From: [Pasteurella] aerogenes | GTDB taxonomy: Bacteria; Pseudomonadota; Gammaproteobacteria; Enterobacterales; Pasteurellaceae | DNA length: 64,000 nt | NCBI GenBank assembly: GCA_900637275.1 | Contig: LR134362.1 | Coordinates: 1,736,001 to 1,800,000, forward strand | Direction: 5' to 3' | In this document: one piece after another, positions 1 to 7,832 of the stretch | Layout: every line of letters begins with the position of its first letter | Position numbering within the stretch: position 1 is the stretch's first letter | Translations under genes and position numbers: made by a program | Notes under the pieces: model-generated | Databases searched by the model: none | What the model was told of the DNA's origin: nothing | The model's input: the letters and a program-made list of their open reading frames with translations, nothing else

Positions 1-1071
1 CGTAAGCAAATTCAATGTTGTCAATTGTTGGCTCAATTTTTCTGGCTGCAAATACAAACGTAACGTCGCCTCCAAACCGGCTAAAATTACCTTATCGCAA
101 CGTAACACGCGCTTTAACGGATGCGCTTGCAATTGAGTAATCCATTCTTTTTTACCCACAATAATCCCCGCTTGCACACCGCCAAGCAGTTTATCACCTG
201 AAAATGAAATAAGATCCACGCCTTGCTGCCACTTTTCTTGCACTGTCGGTTCGCTCGGCAATCCATATTGTGCCAAATCCACTAAAGCGCCACTGCCAAG
301 ATCGGTAATCACAGGCAAATTAAATTCTTTCCCCAATGTCACCAACTCTTGCTCACTTACCGAACCGGTAAAGCCGCAAATTTGATAATTACTGCTGTGA
401 ACTTTCATCAAAAACGCGGTATTTTCATTGATTGCGTGACGATAATCGCTTAAATGAGTACGATTGGTAGTACCCACTTCAACTAAATGGCAACCAGCTT
501 GCTGCATAATATCCGGAATCCGAAACGCCCCACCGATTTCAATCAACTCGCCCCGCGAAATAATCACTTCCTTGCCCTTAGCAAAGGTCGCTAGCATCAA
601 CAACACTGCTGCCGCATTATTGTTTACTACACAAGCTGCTTCCGCGCCGGTCAACTCTTGCAACAATTCGCTAATATAATTATCTCGATGTCCGCGTTTG
701 CCTTCGTTTAAGTCATATTCCAATGCTACATTTTGCCGCATGGCGTTCAACCCCGCTTGCTGTGCGGCATTCGACCATAAGGCACGTCCCAAGTTGGTGT
801 GCAACACTGTTCCAGTTAAATTGTGTACAGATTGAATTTTTACTTGTTGTTGGAGAGAAAGGTGATGTTGAATCTCACTGATGGTCAATCCGAAATCCGT
901 CCAAAAGTGCGGTAATTTATTTTGTTGTTTTATCTGCGCTCTTGCTTGCTGCAACAATTGGCGAATCACCTTCACCACAGCACTATGCCCAAACTCCGCC
1001 ACAAAATTTTCCCCCTCCGGCGTTTTGAGTAATTTATCAACGGAAGGAAGTTGCTGAAAAAGTGCGGTCAT
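1..1071 (-). CDS. selA: L-seryl-tRNA(Sec) selenium transferase, 3' end outside window
   Basis: SelA is the PLP enzyme that converts seryl-tRNA(Sec) to selenocysteinyl-tRNA(Sec). The reverse strand reads from an ATG at 1071 for 357 codons to the window edge, against about 460 residues in the family, so roughly the last 100 residues are missing. Visible motifs: LPSVDKLL near residue 8, NLTGTVLHTNLGRA near residue 88, and SFSGDKLLGG, whose lysine (residue 294) matches the known PLP-binding lysine. The ATG sits inside an uptake-signal sequence. The gene is divergent from selC, its tRNA substrate gene, 130 bp away. selB is expected next, beyond the window; that is inference. Confidence 0.96.
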   Translation of the reverse strand, partial: MTALFQQLPSVDKLLKTPEGENFVAEFGHSAVVKVIRQLLQQARAQIKQQNKLPHFWTDFGLTISEIQHHLSLQQQVKIQSVHNLTGTVLHTNLGRALWSNAAQQAGLNAMRQNVALEYDLNEGKRGHRDNYISELLQELTGAEAACVVNNNAAAVLLMLATFAKGKEVIISRGELIEIGGAFRIPDIMQQAGCHLVEVGTTNRTHLSDYRHAINENTAFLMKVHSSNYQICGFTGSVSEQELVTLGKEFNLPVITDLGSGALVDLAQYGLPSEPTVQEKWQQGVDLISFSGDKLLGGVQAGIIVGKKEWITQLQAHPLKRVLRCDKVILAGLEATLRLYLQPEKLSQQLTTLNLLT

Positions 1072-1202
1072 TTTTTGCCTCGTTTTCGTTTAAATTTATC
1101 AGTTAAGTATCAAATAATACTCGTTTTTTCTTTTTTCTACCAAATATTTTAAACTACTTGAACAATCTTGCAATTTACGTTAAAGTTTACCTTAATTTTT
1201 AC

Positions 1203-1297
1203 GGAAGATCGTCGTTTCCGGTGAAGCGGCAGGACTTCAAATCCTGTTAAGGTTGCCAGCAATCTTGGGTGGGTTCAACTCCCATGATCTTCCGCCA
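1203..1297 (+). tRNA. selC: tRNA-Sec (anticodon TCA)
   Basis: Selenocysteine tRNA of 95 nt including an encoded CCA. The acceptor stem is 8 bp (GGAAGATC at 1203-1210 with GATCTTCC at 1286-1293), as is typical of tRNA-Sec, and the anticodon TCA is at 1237-1239. A long variable arm lies between the anticodon and T arms. It closely matches E. coli selC by eye. The 3' end (1274-1297) is the integration site of the element that follows, and the gene remains intact at the left junction. Confidence 0.97.
1274..1297 (+). other. attL: left core attachment site (3' end of selC)
   Basis: The T arm and acceptor end of selC from TTCAACTCCCATGATCT through CCGCCA. The same sequence, minus one T, recurs at 10348-10370. 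A direct repeat of a tRNA 3' end beside an integrase gene is the normal product of tyrosine-recombinase integration. Confidence 0.85.
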
Positions 1298-1418
1298 AGT
1301 AACAACTCCCAACGTAAACACACGTCAATAAAATCAATCCAAACCCCTTGTAAATACTGGCTTTAGTAAATTATACTATATTCTAACGTAAACAGAAATC
1401 AACCATCTGAAACAGTAA

Positions 1419-1441
1419 AAAAGTAACAAGAAAAGTAACAA
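1419..1441 (+). repeat. Integrase arm-type repeats, left end (two AAAAGTAACAA copies)
   Basis: AAAAGTAACAA occurs twice in tandem with one base between. The identical 23-bp block recurs at 10272-10294 by attR. Inverted single copies (TTGTTACTT) lie near 1497 and at 1575-1585. Directly repeated short sites on both flanks of a tyrosine integrase attachment site are the layout of arm-type binding sites. The site at 1575 lies just before the integrase ATG and could allow self-repression. The rest of 1298-1601 is AT-rich with no other gene seen. Confidence 0.55.
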
Positions 1442-1601
1442 GAAATTCGAGATTAAAAATTTACTCCCAAAAATTGTAAAAAACCACAAAAAACCTTGTT
1501 ACTTATTTTTTGATAAACCCTTTTTCTAACTAACGTTAGAGCACTTCGATTTTTACAAAACACCTTTAAAAATCTTGTTACTTTTTGATGAGAAAAACGC
1601 A

Positions 1602-2855
1602 ATGCAATACAAGCTAACGGACACGAAAATTAGACAAGCCAAGAGCAAGGATAAAGATTATCCCCTAGCGGACGGTGGTGGATTGCGTTTAATCGTGCGC
1701 GCTAATGGCTCAAAGGTTTTTGTTTTTAACTACAACCGACCTTACACAAAAAAGAAAAACAACATCACTTTGGGGGCTTATCCTGAAATATCCCTAAAAC
1801 AAGCAAGAGAGCGACACGCACAAGCGCGCGCCCTACTGGCTCAAGATATTGATCCTGTTCAACAACGCGAACAGGACAAGCGAGAACAAGTGAATAAACT
1901 TGATCGCACATTTGGGAAAATGGCGGTGAATTGGTTCGAGCAACGAAAACAACAAGCCGACTTTTCAGAACGCACTGCAAAAGATACATGGGCTTTATTT
2001 GAACGCCATATTTTGCCTAATTTTGCTCAATACCCAATAACAGAAATCACCCCACTGATTGCCATTAATGCACTAAAACCGCTTGAAAAAGACGGAAAAT
2101 TAGAAACAGTGCGTAAAGTTATAGGGAAGTTAAACGACGTGATGAAATTTGCGTTACACCGTGGCTTTATTTCCACCAACAATTTAAGCGATATTCATAA
2201 AGAATTTGATAAACCAGTCACACAGGGAATGAAAACGATCACCCCTGAAGAAATAGAAGAATTTCTGACCGCGCTTTATCAAGAGAAAAATAATCAGCGT
2301 TTTCAGTTAAATGCTTTCTATGCGGTGATGTTAGTCATGTTTACTGGTGGACGACCGTCTGAAATAGCCAAAGCAAAATGGAGTGATATTAATTTTGATG
2401 AGCGGGTATGGGTTTATTCTGTTCAGAAAGGCAACAGGAATTTACCACAAGGACGAGTGCATAAAGTGACACTATCAAGCCAAGTGATCAAACTCTTTGA
2501 AAAAGTGCGTGAATATAATCGGCTTGTACAACCAAATTTGAATAGTGATTATGTTTTTGCTAGTCCTCTTTCAAAGAAAAAAGGGCATATATCCATTGAA
2601 ACAATGCGTAATGCGATTATTAAGAGTTTAGGCGAAAACCGTTTAACAACCCATGGCATAAGACACTTATTCAGTACGACACTAAACGAGCAAGAATATA
2701 ACGCAGATTGGATAGAACGAGCGTTATCACATAAAGACAAAAATACGATCAGAGGCTTTTATAACAAAGCCGAATATTTAGAACACCGCTTTAAAATGCT
2801 TCAAGCATGGGCGGATTATATTGAAGATAAAGCACCCGAGAAGTTATTTTCTTAG
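1602..2855 (+). CDS. int: P4-type tyrosine recombinase (integrase)
   Basis: 417 residues. The N-terminal arm-binding domain of the DUF4102 type is recognisable (KLTDTKIRQAK, then DGGGLRL). The C-terminal catalytic domain has Arg251 in FTGGRPSE, the HxxR box at His351-Arg354 (THGIRH), His377 in ALSHKD and the nucleophile Tyr387 in GFYNKAEY. The open frame extends back to a TTG at 1575, but ATG 1602 gives the family's usual N-terminus, so I chose it. It lies 300 bp inside attL and should carry out integration at, and excision from, selC. P4 and the LEE-type islands use related enzymes at selC or other tRNA genes. Confidence 0.93.
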   Translation: MQYKLTDTKIRQAKSKDKDYPLADGGGLRLIVRANGSKVFVFNYNRPYTKKKNNITLGAYPEISLKQARERHAQARALLAQDIDPVQQREQDKREQVNKLDRTFGKMAVNWFEQRKQQADFSERTAKDTWALFERHILPNFAQYPITEITPLIAINALKPLEKDGKLETVRKVIGKLNDVMKFALHRGFISTNNLSDIHKEFDKPVTQGMKTITPEEIEEFLTALYQEKNNQRFQLNAFYAVMLVMFTGGRPSEIAKAKWSDINFDERVWVYSVQKGNRNLPQGRVHKVTLSSQVIKLFEKVREYNRLVQPNLNSDYVFASPLSKKKGHISIETMRNAIIKSLGENRLTTHGIRHLFSTTLNEQEYNADWIERALSHKDKNTIRGFYNKAEYLEHRFKMLQAWADYIEDKAPEKLFS

Positions 2856-2970
2856 TGCGTAGAACAAAGAACAACTAGGCACGGAGTAATTAACCGAGCC
2901 GAAAGAAAGCATTAATGCCCTATTTGCTTTTTGTTGTTCTTTCCTTTCATAAATGGGGCAAGGGGCGATT

Positions 2971-3984
2971 ATGGCACTTCCATTATTAGAACGTTATAGC
3001 TTAAACCAAGCTATAAATTTTATTGAAAATAGAACAGGCGAACAGCTAACTAGGGAAGATCTCTTAGAATATGCAATTACAGGGCATTTAAAAATAGGTA
3101 TTTTTATTGATGTTTTGTGCGACACCTTAAGCAAGATAGGATCAAATGACTGCCAAAATCTGGAATTAAGGCATTTTGAAAGTCCTATTCTTCACTCTGA
3201 TGAATATCCTAAATGGGCAAATCCAAAATCATTATTACATAAACAGATAGCGAGATTTTGCGATGGATTTGTTGATATATCTGCTGATTTATTATTTATG
3301 GATGATAATCAAGAATATAATGCAATTTCTTTTGAAGAACGTAAAAAAGCATTAGAGTCTAGTCTAGTTTCCTTTCTAGAAGAATTAAAAAGCGGTAAAT
3401 TACACCCAGTAGAACCTACAGATGAGGTGAAATTTAAAACTAAAGATTCTGATAATGATAGATATGAAAAAATATCATGGTTACTACACGGAAAACTAAA
3501 TTTTAAGGGTTTTGTCTATCTTCAGCCTTATTTATTAAATCAACTAAAACCAAGAGTTCAACTTGATGAAAATGTTGTTGATTATGTATTTGATGAATTG
3601 ATATTTGACAGTGTTGAATTTCCTGATAGTAAGATTAAAGCCTTTCTTTCATTTGAGCTCAATATGGATAATTGTGATTATTTAGATGACGAAGAATATG
3701 AGAAAGCCCAATATAATAAAATTTCAATCAATGATTTGATCATATTTAAAGATGATTTATTAAATTTTATCAATGAGGATAATAGAGAAGTTAATTTGAA
3801 TGACACCCTTTATTTACTAGGCGAAGTAATCAATGCTGTTAAATCAAAAACAAAAAAATGGACACAGTCCACAATCATTGATGAAATTCTCACTCAACGA
3901 CAAGGAAAGCAAATAAGCGGTTTAGAAAAACGAAAAATAGAAGAATATTTCAGTTCTGCTAATAAACGACTAAAACAAAAATAA
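2971..3984 (+). CDS. Element protein of unknown function, possible C-terminal HTH
   Basis: 337 residues, not recognised. ATG 2971 has AGGGGCG just upstream and is preferred to ATG 2953. The N-terminus (ERYSLNQAINFIENRTGEQLT) looks like a short helical DNA-binding segment, and the C-terminal 60 residues (LGEVINAVKSK through GLEKRKIEEYFSSANK) resemble helical tails common in proteins carried by integrative elements near integrases. The middle is acidic and low-complexity. It follows int by 115 bp and is closed by its own terminator, so it may be co-transcribed with int. The slot beside the integrase often holds cargo, but no function is claimed. Confidence 0.7.
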   Translation: MALPLLERYSLNQAINFIENRTGEQLTREDLLEYAITGHLKIGIFIDVLCDTLSKIGSNDCQNLELRHFESPILHSDEYPKWANPKSLLHKQIARFCDGFVDISADLLFMDDNQEYNAISFEERKKALESSLVSFLEELKSGKLHPVEPTDEVKFKTKDSDNDRYEKISWLLHGKLNFKGFVYLQPYLLNQLKPRVQLDENVVDYVFDELIFDSVEFPDSKIKAFLSFELNMDNCDYLDDEEYEKAQYNKISINDLIIFKDDLLNFINEDNREVNLNDTLYLLGEVINAVKSKTKKWTQSTIIDEILTQRQGKQISGLEKRKIEEYFSSANKRLKQK

Positions 3985-3988
3985 CCAT

Positions 3989-4016
3989 AAACGCTCAAAT
4001 TATATGGGCGTTTTTT
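3989..4016 (+). terminator. Rho-independent terminator after the int unit
   Basis: AAACGC at 3989-3994 pairs with GCGTTT at 4008-4013, extended by T-G and C-G pairs, followed by a run of T. It separates the int unit from the regulatory genes. Confidence 0.75.
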
Positions 4017-4166
4017 ATTGTCTAAATTCTATTCAAATCAATCTGTTATTTTCGCACCGAAAAAATCTTTTTCGCTTGCGATGATCTTATTTCTGCGATT
4101 TCCCATAATCCCTACCAGTTGCAACAATCATCAATTATCAACTTTGCAAATCAACTGGAGGATTTT

Positions 4167-4409
4167 ATGACTATTGAGAAAAGATACTCACTCAAAGACC
4201 TTAAACAAATTACAGGCACTTCACACGCTTATATCTACAAGCAAATCCAAAAAGGCAATTTGGCCAAACCCGAGAAATGGGGACGCGCGTCACGTTGGAA
4301 AGAAAGCGACGTTAACGCTTGGCTTGAAACATTAGACCGTGGTTTACAAGATAACTCTCATTTAGTGGACTCACGTTTAACTGATACTCAAGTAAATATT
4401 AATGCTTAA
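4167..4409 (+). CDS. AlpA-family helix-turn-helix regulator
   Basis: 80 residues. YSLKDLKQITGTSHAYIYKQ is a MerR/AlpA-like helix-turn-helix, followed by the wing motif RWKESDVNAWLE. A strong ribosome site (GGAGG, 5 bases upstream) selects ATG 4167 over the longer frame from 4119. In P4-like satellites this family activates int or acts as an excision factor. First gene after the terminator, probably the head of the regulatory operon. The C-terminal 25 residues are polar and unstructured. Confidence 0.85.
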   Translation: MTIEKRYSLKDLKQITGTSHAYIYKQIQKGNLAKPEKWGRASRWKESDVNAWLETLDRGLQDNSHLVDSRLTDTQVNINA

Positions 4410-4425
4410 TCTATGGAGTGAAGAT

Positions 4426-4698
4426 ATGAAATTAACTAACACTTCAACAGCAAGCCAAAGAGCACTGATCAAAACATTGTTAAGAGAACGCTCATACAGC
4501 ACATTAGAGTTGCGCGCCAAGGGGATTTGCTCACCCGCCCCGCGGATTATGGAGTTAAAAAAACAAGGCTATGAAATCATCACTAGCACCCGGACAGAAA
4601 TAGACCAATCAGGCATAAAGCACAATGGGATTGCAGTTTATACCCTACTAAGTGAACCACAACAAGAAACACAGGGAGAGCAATACTATGACAACTAA
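4426..4698 (+). CDS. Small winged-helix protein (HTH_39-like)
   Basis: 90 residues. ALIKTLLRERSYSTLELRAKG followed by PAPRIMELKKQGYEI is the pattern of the short helix-turn-helix proteins common in prophages, in which the conserved RI-ELK-G helix is the recognition helix. GGAG lies 7 bases before ATG 4426. Its end overlaps the start of the next gene by 11 bases, so the two are translationally coupled. The DNA target is unknown. Confidence 0.75.
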   Translation: MKLTNTSTASQRALIKTLLRERSYSTLELRAKGICSPAPRIMELKKQGYEIITSTRTEIDQSGIKHNGIAVYTLLSEPQQETQGEQYYDN

Positions 4699-5395
4699 TC
4701 ATTCTATTTGTGCAGATTTGTTTGAGCATATCGTTAAAAACATCAAAGGTAATGCCATGACCACCAGCAGAGATGTGGCGCATGTATTTGGCAAAGAACA
4801 TAAAAACGTTTTACAAGCTATCGAAAATTTAGATTGTTCAGATGATTTTAGCGAGCTGAATTTTCAGCTGGCCAAATATATCGACGAACAAGGGAAAAGA
4901 CGCCCAATGTATCGAATGACACGTGACGGATTTTCATTCTTGGTTATGGGTTTTCGCGGCAAAAAGGCAGCCGAGTTTAAAGAGCGATTTATTCAAAAAT
5001 TTAACGAGATGGAGAAATGGATTAATTCACGCCAACAATTAAGCCATGATCAACACCGTATGAATGACGCTATTCAATACCGTGAAACCATTACAGGCAA
5101 GCAAAATAAACACGCTTACGCACAGGAAAACAATTTGATTTATCTCGTGGCATTAGGTGCGAACCGTAAGCAATGGTTACAGGCGCAAGGATTGCCTACA
5201 GATGACGAGATACGCCAACACTTAACCGCAAAACAAATTGAGTTGGTGGATATGCTAACAAGTGAAAATGCAACGATGATCAAGTTAGGAATGAATTATG
5301 AGAGCCGAAAAGCGCAGTTAACTTTTAGTGCGACTTATTTCAAGGTACGTAATGGATTAATCAACAAACAAGGAACAAGCACAGCAACGAAATAG
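4688..5395 (+). CDS. Rha-like phage regulatory protein
   Basis: 235 residues. Residues 25-110 (TTSRDVAHVFGKEHKNVLQAI, then YRMTRDGFSFLVMGFRGKKA and FKERFIQKFNEME) are the Rha/phage-regulator domain found in antirepressor-like proteins of lambdoid phages and their satellites. The C-terminal half is helical and less conserved, as in relatives with different C-terminal modules. GGGAGAG before ATG 4688 selects this start. Probably a transcription regulator in the lysogeny or induction circuit; its partner is unknown. Confidence 0.82.
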   Translation: MTTNHSICADLFEHIVKNIKGNAMTTSRDVAHVFGKEHKNVLQAIENLDCSDDFSELNFQLAKYIDEQGKRRPMYRMTRDGFSFLVMGFRGKKAAEFKERFIQKFNEMEKWINSRQQLSHDQHRMNDAIQYRETITGKQNKHAYAQENNLIYLVALGANRKQWLQAQGLPTDDEIRQHLTAKQIELVDMLTSENATMIKLGMNYESRKAQLTFSATYFKVRNGLINKQGTSTATK

Positions 5396-5437
5396 CGCAT
5401 GCTTTAGTTGGTTTAAATCAATAGAAAAGGAAACAAA

Positions 5438-5905
5438 ATGACAAATAACACACACGAAAACAAACTTAAATATGACCTATCACTCGTAGGAATTGGCGAG
5501 CTGATGAAAGCACCAATCAAAGCAACATTAAGCAGTTTAGATTTCCCGAATATCACACTTGAATTACAGCAACACGATGACGGTACGCCATTTTATAACG
5601 GAGCCTTATGGCTTGATATTGATGATTTCATTACCGTTGAAATGGCAGGAGCGAGCGCATTTAAAGAAGCTTTAGCGATTATAGCCTATCATCAGCAAGA
5701 AACTAATACACCGCTAAGAATTGATGATGAAGTGGCGGACAGTGTTAGATATGTCTATGAACATTCACAATATAGCGAGCGTGTTAATCCTTTGATTGAA
5801 CACAATACAAGCAGAGAAATTACACTAGAGATGATGAGCAAGGCGAACAGGGAAAAGATGGATTTACTCTTTGCAGAAAAACGTATCAATGGCGGTAAGA
5901 AATAA
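5438..5905 (+). CDS. Unrecognised element protein
   Basis: 155 residues, soluble and acidic, no motif recognised. Contains LDIDDFITVEMAGASAFKEAL. A good ribosome site (AAAGGAAA) precedes ATG 5438. It is the first of a run of small, closely packed genes reaching to 7824, typical of an element's early region. No function assigned. Confidence 0.65.
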   Translation: MTNNTHENKLKYDLSLVGIGELMKAPIKATLSSLDFPNITLELQQHDDGTPFYNGALWLDIDDFITVEMAGASAFKEALAIIAYHQQETNTPLRIDDEVADSVRYVYEHSQYSERVNPLIEHNTSREITLEMMSKANREKMDLLFAEKRINGGKK

Positions 5906-5906
5906 A

Positions 5907-6308
5907 ATGAGCAAACCAATATTAAAACCCACATTCAAAACCTACCCACAATTTAACCGCACTTTTGCTATTTCAAAGCAAAGCGCAGAACGCTGTAAAA
6001 GCGATTTTCCCGACTGCTATCACTTCAAAAAGTCACAGGCTAAGGAATGTATCGAGCTTGCCGAGCGGTTGCAAATGGGGCTTTCTTTGCTGGTGGAATT
6101 ACGCAACCAAGGCGCAACCCTATCAGCAGAGCAAAACAAACAATACAAGGCTTTCAGAAATGGGGCACGTTATTTAATTCAGCAGTTTAATGAATTGGCG
6201 GAGCATATCGAGAACGTAGAAAAAGGCGAGTTTCAGCCGGTCATAATTGACTGGTGGAAATCCACCAGCAAGGAAGAAACCAAGGGAGTAGAAAAAAATG
6301 AAATGTAA
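5907..6308 (+). CDS. Unrecognised element protein
   Basis: 133 residues, mostly helical, with many Gln and Glu. The frame opens earlier, but ATG 5907, one base after the previous stop codon and preceded by GGTAAG, fits tight operon spacing. A Hin-type uptake signal (ACCGCACTT) lies near 5957 inside the gene. Its end overlaps the next gene by 11 bases. No family recognised. Confidence 0.65.
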   Translation: MSKPILKPTFKTYPQFNRTFAISKQSAERCKSDFPDCYHFKKSQAKECIELAERLQMGLSLLVELRNQGATLSAEQNKQYKAFRNGARYLIQQFNELAEHIENVEKGEFQPVIIDWWKSTSKEETKGVEKNEM

Positions 6309-6579
6309 AACCGCTAAAGAATTTTTACGCCCTATGGCTATTGAGCATTACATCACAAATCGGAATAGTAATTTATTCATCTTTATGAGCCTTTACAGCG
6401 ATGAAGAACCTTACCCTATAGAAGACCTTGTTGAAGTACAAAAATCGCGTGTAGCGTTGCTTATGACGGATTTTGACCGCTTGCCGACTGAGTTTTTAGA
6501 TCATGAATTAAATTTTGCTGAGAAAATGCTTTTACAGATTGAAAAGCGCGCAAAAGAGATAGCGAAAGCGAAGCAGTAA
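6298..6579 (+). CDS. Unrecognised small element protein
   Basis: 93 residues, starting inside the end of the previous gene (GGGAG upstream), so coupled to it. Helical C-terminus rich in Lys, Glu and Ala. No motif recognised. Confidence 0.6.
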   Translation: MKCKTAKEFLRPMAIEHYITNRNSNLFIFMSLYSDEEPYPIEDLVEVQKSRVALLMTDFDRLPTEFLDHELNFAEKMLLQIEKRAKEIAKAKQ

Positions 6580-6697
6580 ACGCGGTTTATTTGTTCCGTA
6601 GATGGTACATAAATGATCCATAAATAATCCGCAAATGGTGCGCAAAAACAGCACAAAATAAAAAACCGCTCAAATGAACGGTTCCAAAGGAGTAAGT

Positions 6698-7270
6698 ATG
6701 AAATTAACTCATATAAATTATAGCGTTATATTTAATATTTTTCATATAAATTTCATTGAAAAAACACGAAAAGCAATCTATTCTTGTTTTGCACTTGCAA
6801 AATCAAGCGCCGAGCGTGACAACTCGAATAATCTATCACTGGCGAATAATAGCGCGCCTTGCGCTTTTTTTATTCGTGACTTACGCACACCTAAAGAAAC
6901 CGTTATGCAAAATTGCATATCGGCATTTCTCTCAATGGTAGCGTATGGCGGGAAAGGTTTCGCCCTTTGCTGTGTTCCAGTGATCGCAGTTTGTCACCCC
7001 GTCATACGTTACCGCCCAAGCGTGACAACTCAAGCGGTAACCTCTAAAAATTTACTCACTGGAGAAACCGCAATGAAACTCTTTATTTTTGTGGCAATTT
7101 GTCGCACAGACCTGACTAATCAACTGCATAAAATCCGCATTATTGCCGAAACTGAAACCCAAGCACGGGCAGCACTGGCAAAAGATTTTATCCTCATTCT
7201 TGCCTCACGTATCAACATAAGTGCGGCTAAAAATGACCGCACTTTTACTAAGGGGGTGATTTATGCGTAA
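6698..7270 (+). CDS. Icd-like protein (host cell-division inhibitor type); long frame contains an antisense-RNA locus
   Basis: The open frame from ATG 6698 (AGGAG upstream) gives 190 residues, but the conserved part is probably only the last 65, from ATG 7073 (MKLFIFVAICRTDL, then IIAETETQARAALAKDFIL). That start has its own ribosome site, GGAG at 7061-7064, and the length fits phage P1 Icd (73 residues), whose role is to block host division. The first two thirds of the frame overlie RNA signals: a terminator at 6851-6872, repeats a and b, and their complements. Translation of this part may be incidental. Expression is probably set by the antisense RNA described separately. The stop overlaps the next gene by 8 bases. 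Confidence 0.6.
   Translation: MKLTHINYSVIFNIFHINFIEKTRKAIYSCFALAKSSAERDNSNNLSLANNSAPCAFFIRDLRTPKETVMQNCISAFLSMVAYGGKGFALCCVPVIAVCHPVIRYRPSVTTQAVTSKNLLTGETAMKLFIFVAICRTDLTNQLHKIRIIAETETQARAALAKDFILILASRINISAAKNDRTFTKGVIYA
6813..6842 (+). promoter_or_regulatory. Upstream target pair a1-b1 of the antisense RNA
   Basis: AGCGTGACAACTC (a1, 6813-6825) followed by ATCACTGG (b1, 6835-6842). Both recur in the same order at 7019-7031 and 7056-7062 (TCACTGGAGAA). Both are complementary to the segment 6976-6997. They lie just before a terminator, so pairing here could influence early termination, as seqA does in P4. Confidence 0.55.
6851..6872 (+). terminator. Intrinsic terminator / attenuator in the Icd leader
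   Basis: AGCGC (6851-6855), loop GCCTT, GCGCT (6861-6865), then seven T residues. It lies inside the long Icd-like frame and between the a1-b1 pair and the antisense segment, so it is likely an attenuator rather than an operon end. Confidence 0.6.
6945..7005 (+). ncRNA. Candidate C4/CI-type antisense RNA
   Basis: Segment TCCAGTGAT (b', 6976-6984) and AGTTTGTCAC (a', 6988-6997) is complementary to b and a, which occur as pairs both upstream (6813-6842) and downstream (7019-7063). The order a1 b1, b' a', a2 b2 means the middle RNA can pair antiparallel with either flank. A hairpin GGCG...CGCC starts at 6947. This matches the published logic of P1 c4 and P4 CI RNAs, which silence icd/ant or the satellite operon. 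Exact RNA ends are not visible and are estimated. Confidence 0.55.
7008..7064 (+). promoter_or_regulatory. Downstream target a2-b2 covering the Icd ribosome site
   Basis: A perfect 8-bp stem GTTACCGC (7008-7015) / GCGGTAAC (7034-7041) displays AGCGTGACAACTC (a2) in its loop. b2 (TCACTGGAG, 7056-7064) contains the GGAG that precedes ATG 7073. Pairing of b' with b2 would hide the ribosome site. Confidence 0.55.
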
Positions 7271-7529
7271 TAAAATTCCAACTCATTGCGCCTTACCAAT
7301 GGCAGAGGCCGGCAAACTTCATAATTCCATAATCAAAGCTAAAGCGATTTTGACACTTATTCAAAACGATGGAATTGGCGATGACGAACTTGATGGATTT
7401 TTAACAAATGAAAATATTATCAGAATAGCATTAAGCGCGGCGCAAGATTATTTGGAACAAGCCGAAAAATCCGCAAAAGTTGATTTTTATTTTGTGAAAG
7501 GGGACGAACATGTACCAAATAAGAATTAA
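7263..7529 (+). CDS. Unrecognised small element protein
   Basis: 88 residues, overlapping the preceding stop by 8 bases and the next start by 20. Helical, with ALSAAQDYLEQAEKSAKVDF near the C-terminus. The position and the coupling suggest co-expression with the Icd-like gene. No family recognised. Confidence 0.55.
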   Translation: MRNKIPTHCALPMAEAGKLHNSIIKAKAILTLIQNDGIGDDELDGFLTNENIIRIALSAAQDYLEQAEKSAKVDFYFVKGDEHVPNKN

Positions 7530-7824
7530 GCACCAAAACGGCAAGATTGAAATGCTCACCGCAGAAAGCCAAGAGAGCGCATTAGCAAAAGCACAGCAGA
7601 TAAAGGCTCGTCATGACTGCATTATTGCCATTAACCCCACCAGCAAAACCATTTGCGAGTTGGTTTTTGTTTACTCTAACGGTGAACAGGAAGATGTAGG
7701 CGAATATTACAGCCTGAAAGACGCACTCAAGGCAAAAGAGCAAGTGAAAAACAGAATAGGCAAGGTAGATATATTAGGGCGCGTATTGTCTGCTGTATCA
7801 ATAATTAAAAAAGATTGTCTGTAG
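7510..7824 (+). CDS. Unrecognised small element protein
   Basis: 104 residues with mixed beta and alpha character (MYQIRIKHQNGKIEML, then ELVFVYSNGEQEDVGEYYSL). Ribosome site AAAGGGGA before ATG 7510. Last of the tightly packed small genes before the winged-helix protein. No function assigned. Confidence 0.55.
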   Translation: MYQIRIKHQNGKIEMLTAESQESALAKAQQIKARHDCIIAINPTSKTICELVFVYSNGEQEDVGEYYSLKDALKAKEQVKNRIGKVDILGRVLSAVSIIKKDCL

Positions 7825-7832
7825 GTGGTGGT

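Noticed and set aside
464..679. 71-codon plus-strand frame
   Set aside because: Lies wholly antisense to selA, which is well supported by conserved motifs.
2953..2970. Earlier start MGQGAI for the unknown element gene
   Set aside because: No ribosome site before 2953, while AGGGGCG precedes ATG 2971.
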